Origin: an uncultured Oscillospiraceae bacterium
GTDB taxonomy: Bacteria; Bacillota; Clostridia; Oscillospirales; Ruminococcaceae
Assembly (NCBI GenBank): GCA_900553955.1
Contig: USFO01000091.1
Span: forward strand, 1 to 6,051
Length of the DNA: 6,051 nt
Direction: 5' to 3'
Under the pieces are notes generated by a model, which saw only the letters and a program-made list of their open reading frames with translations, did not search any database and was not told where the DNA came from. Below are positions 5,108 through 6,051 of this stretch, piece after piece (the first letter of the stretch is position 1; each line of letters begins with the position of its first letter). The translations under genes and the position numbers were made by a program.

Positions 5108-5503
5108 ATGGCTGAAAATGAAATCAACGCAGAAGTAAAGGAAGAAGTAAAAGGAACCGTTGAGGTAAAAGAAGAAAAGAAAGAACCGAAAGCTGAAGAA
5201 GTTGTCTTTGAAAAAGACGATGTATCAAGCAGAAAAGTTCTTGCGATAATCGGATGGCTTTTGCCGCCGGTTCTTACGATTGCAGGACTTTGTGTGGATT
5301 CAAAATACATAAAGTTCTATGCAAATCAACAACTTTGGGTGCTCCTGAGCGGTATAATAGCGCTCGTTATTCCGGTTGTGGGCTGGGTGATTGGCATAAT
5401 CGGGTTTGTCTTTGAAATTATTGGATTTATCGGTATTTGCACAAACAAGGCAAAACGCATGCCGTTCCTTGGCAAGATTGACATTATTAAATGGGACAAA
5501 TAA
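5108..5503 (+). CDS. Tic20/DUF4870-like membrane protein with Lys/Glu-rich tail
   Basis: A 131-residue protein paralogous to the membrane part of the gene at 4454. Shared points: DDV/I...ALAII-G (37-49), AGL..SK..KF.ANQ (59-74), IP..G (88-92), and the ending KAK..P..G.I.IIKW (114-129). Hydrophobic helices lie near 43-63, 75-90 and 91-111. The zinc ribbon is absent; residues 1-38 are instead rich in Glu and Lys (about half of all residues) with no cysteine, likely disordered or helical and cytoplasmic. The ATG at 5108 has GAAAGGGA seven bases upstream. The gene follows the 39-aa peptide by 33 bases and precedes a lipoprotein by 25. The swap of N-terminal module suggests duplication with divergence of partner binding. 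Function unknown. Confidence 0.88.
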   Translation: MAENEINAEVKEEVKGTVEVKEEKKEPKAEEVVFEKDDVSSRKVLAIIGWLLPPVLTIAGLCVDSKYIKFYANQQLWVLLSGIIALVIPVVGWVIGIIGFVFEIIGFIGICTNKAKRMPFLGKIDIIKWDK

Positions 5504-5528
5504 GCACAAAGTACACGGAGGAAAAAGT

Positions 5529-6051
5529 ATGAAAAAACTATGTTTGATTCTGGCGCTGATAATGGCGCTTGGCGTTCTTGCGGGCTGTTCTTCCGGACCG
5601 GATAAGGACGGCTATTATCACGCGGGTGCGACTTTTGAGTACGACGGATTTAAAGTCAAGGTCGGAAAGTACGAGATTGTCGGCGATAAGGTAACCGTTC
5701 CGATTGAGATTACAAATAAGCGTACCGACTCATATGGCAATACTAATTTTGCAGCATGGAGAGGCGGATTTAATGATGAAGTCAATGTCGGCTTTCTCTT
5801 TGATTTTGTGTATTATTCCGAAAGCATCCCCGGCGGCGATACGGTAACGATGGTTGCATCAATGCCATATCAAGGTGCAGGAGAGTATAAAATTTATTGC
5901 ACCAAAACCGGAGATGTAGAGAATTATAAAGACCCCAACGAAAAAATAATTGTTTTCAAAGTAAAAGGAAAAAAGAATAGTAATTCGATTTCTGACAGCG
6001 TCAATGAAAGCGTTCCGATCGAAAATATCAGTGATACTTGGGCAGAGGATT
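5529..6051 (+). CDS. Lipoprotein, 3' end cut by window edge
   Basis: The first 174 residues of a protein still open at the window end. The signal peptide is MKK followed by a Leu/Ala-rich helix and a good lipobox L17-A18-G19-C20, then SSGPDKDG, so the mature protein should be lipid-anchored outside the cell. The following domain (about 31-150) begins with GATFEYDGFKVKVGKYEI and VTVPIEITNK, a beta-strand pattern like DUF4352/immunoglobulin-like extracellular domains; the assignment is by pattern only. It continues with a strand-rich part (GEYKIYCTKTGDV) and a Lys- then Ser/Asn-rich linker (KGKKNSNSISDSVNES). The ATG has CGGAGG seven bases upstream. It appears to be the sixth gene of the operon and the only visible one with an extracellular domain. 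Confidence 0.9.
   Translation, partial: MKKLCLILALIMALGVLAGCSSGPDKDGYYHAGATFEYDGFKVKVGKYEIVGDKVTVPIEITNKRTDSYGNTNFAAWRGGFNDEVNVGFLFDFVYYSESIPGGDTVTMVASMPYQGAGEYKIYCTKTGDVENYKDPNEKIIVFKVKGKKNSNSISDSVNESVPIENISDTWAED

Noticed and set aside
4933..5310. A 125-codon minus-strand frame opposite the 39-aa peptide and the start of the gene at 5108
   Set aside because: The Ser/Thr/Phe-rich product is the antisense of Glu/Lys codons; the plus-strand genes have good ribosome binding sites and paralogy.

Overview
The window looks like a chromosomal piece from a monoderm member of the Clostridia, probably a gut-type relative of Ruminococcus/Oscillospiraceae. This is inferred from a 57-residue clostridial 2[4Fe-4S] ferredoxin, strong AAGGAGG-type ribosome binding sites, frequent GTG/TTG starts, two lipoprotein signal peptides, and zinc-ribbon/transmembrane proteins of a kind common in that group. 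No tRNA, rRNA, CRISPR array, insertion sequence or integrase was seen.

Layout. (1) Positions 1-1114, minus strand: a secreted lipoprotein with a Ser/Glu linker and one WG-repeat-like segment, with hairpins just past its stop. (2) Positions 1115-1401: an intergenic stretch holding the probable lipoprotein promoter, a strong plus-strand terminator with no plus-strand gene in front of it, and an extended -10 promoter for the next gene. (3) Positions 1402-3151, plus strand: housekeeping genes. These are a ferredoxin with its own terminator, then a trmN6-like methyltransferase and rsmI, four bases apart (the yabB-yabC pair of Firmicutes, here without yazA between them). (4) Positions 3211-3495, minus strand: a small XRE-family repressor converging on rsmI across a shared hairpin terminator. 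(5) Positions 3496-3648: a divergent control region with two palindromes 20 bp apart and facing promoters that seem to share one -35 heptamer. (6) Positions 3649 to the window end, plus strand: a compact six-gene run. It encodes a 43-aa membrane peptide, a double zinc-ribbon protein with DUF4190-like membrane segments, a single zinc-ribbon protein with a Tic20/DUF4870-like membrane domain, a 39-aa hydrophobic peptide, a second Tic20/DUF4870-like protein whose N-terminus is a Lys/Glu-rich tail instead of a zinc ribbon, and a lipoprotein cut by the window edge.

The most interesting part is (4)-(6). A repressor and a membrane-protein operon are transcribed from one intergenic region whose repeats look like the repressor's operators. 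Each operon gene has its own good ribosome binding site, gaps are short (3-33 nt), and no terminator is visible between genes, so they are probably made together. The proteins are all predicted to be membrane-embedded or membrane-anchored and none shows a catalytic motif. An envelope complex or envelope-stress module is a reasonable guess but not proven. Two of its genes are under 45 codons and easily missed by automated annotation.
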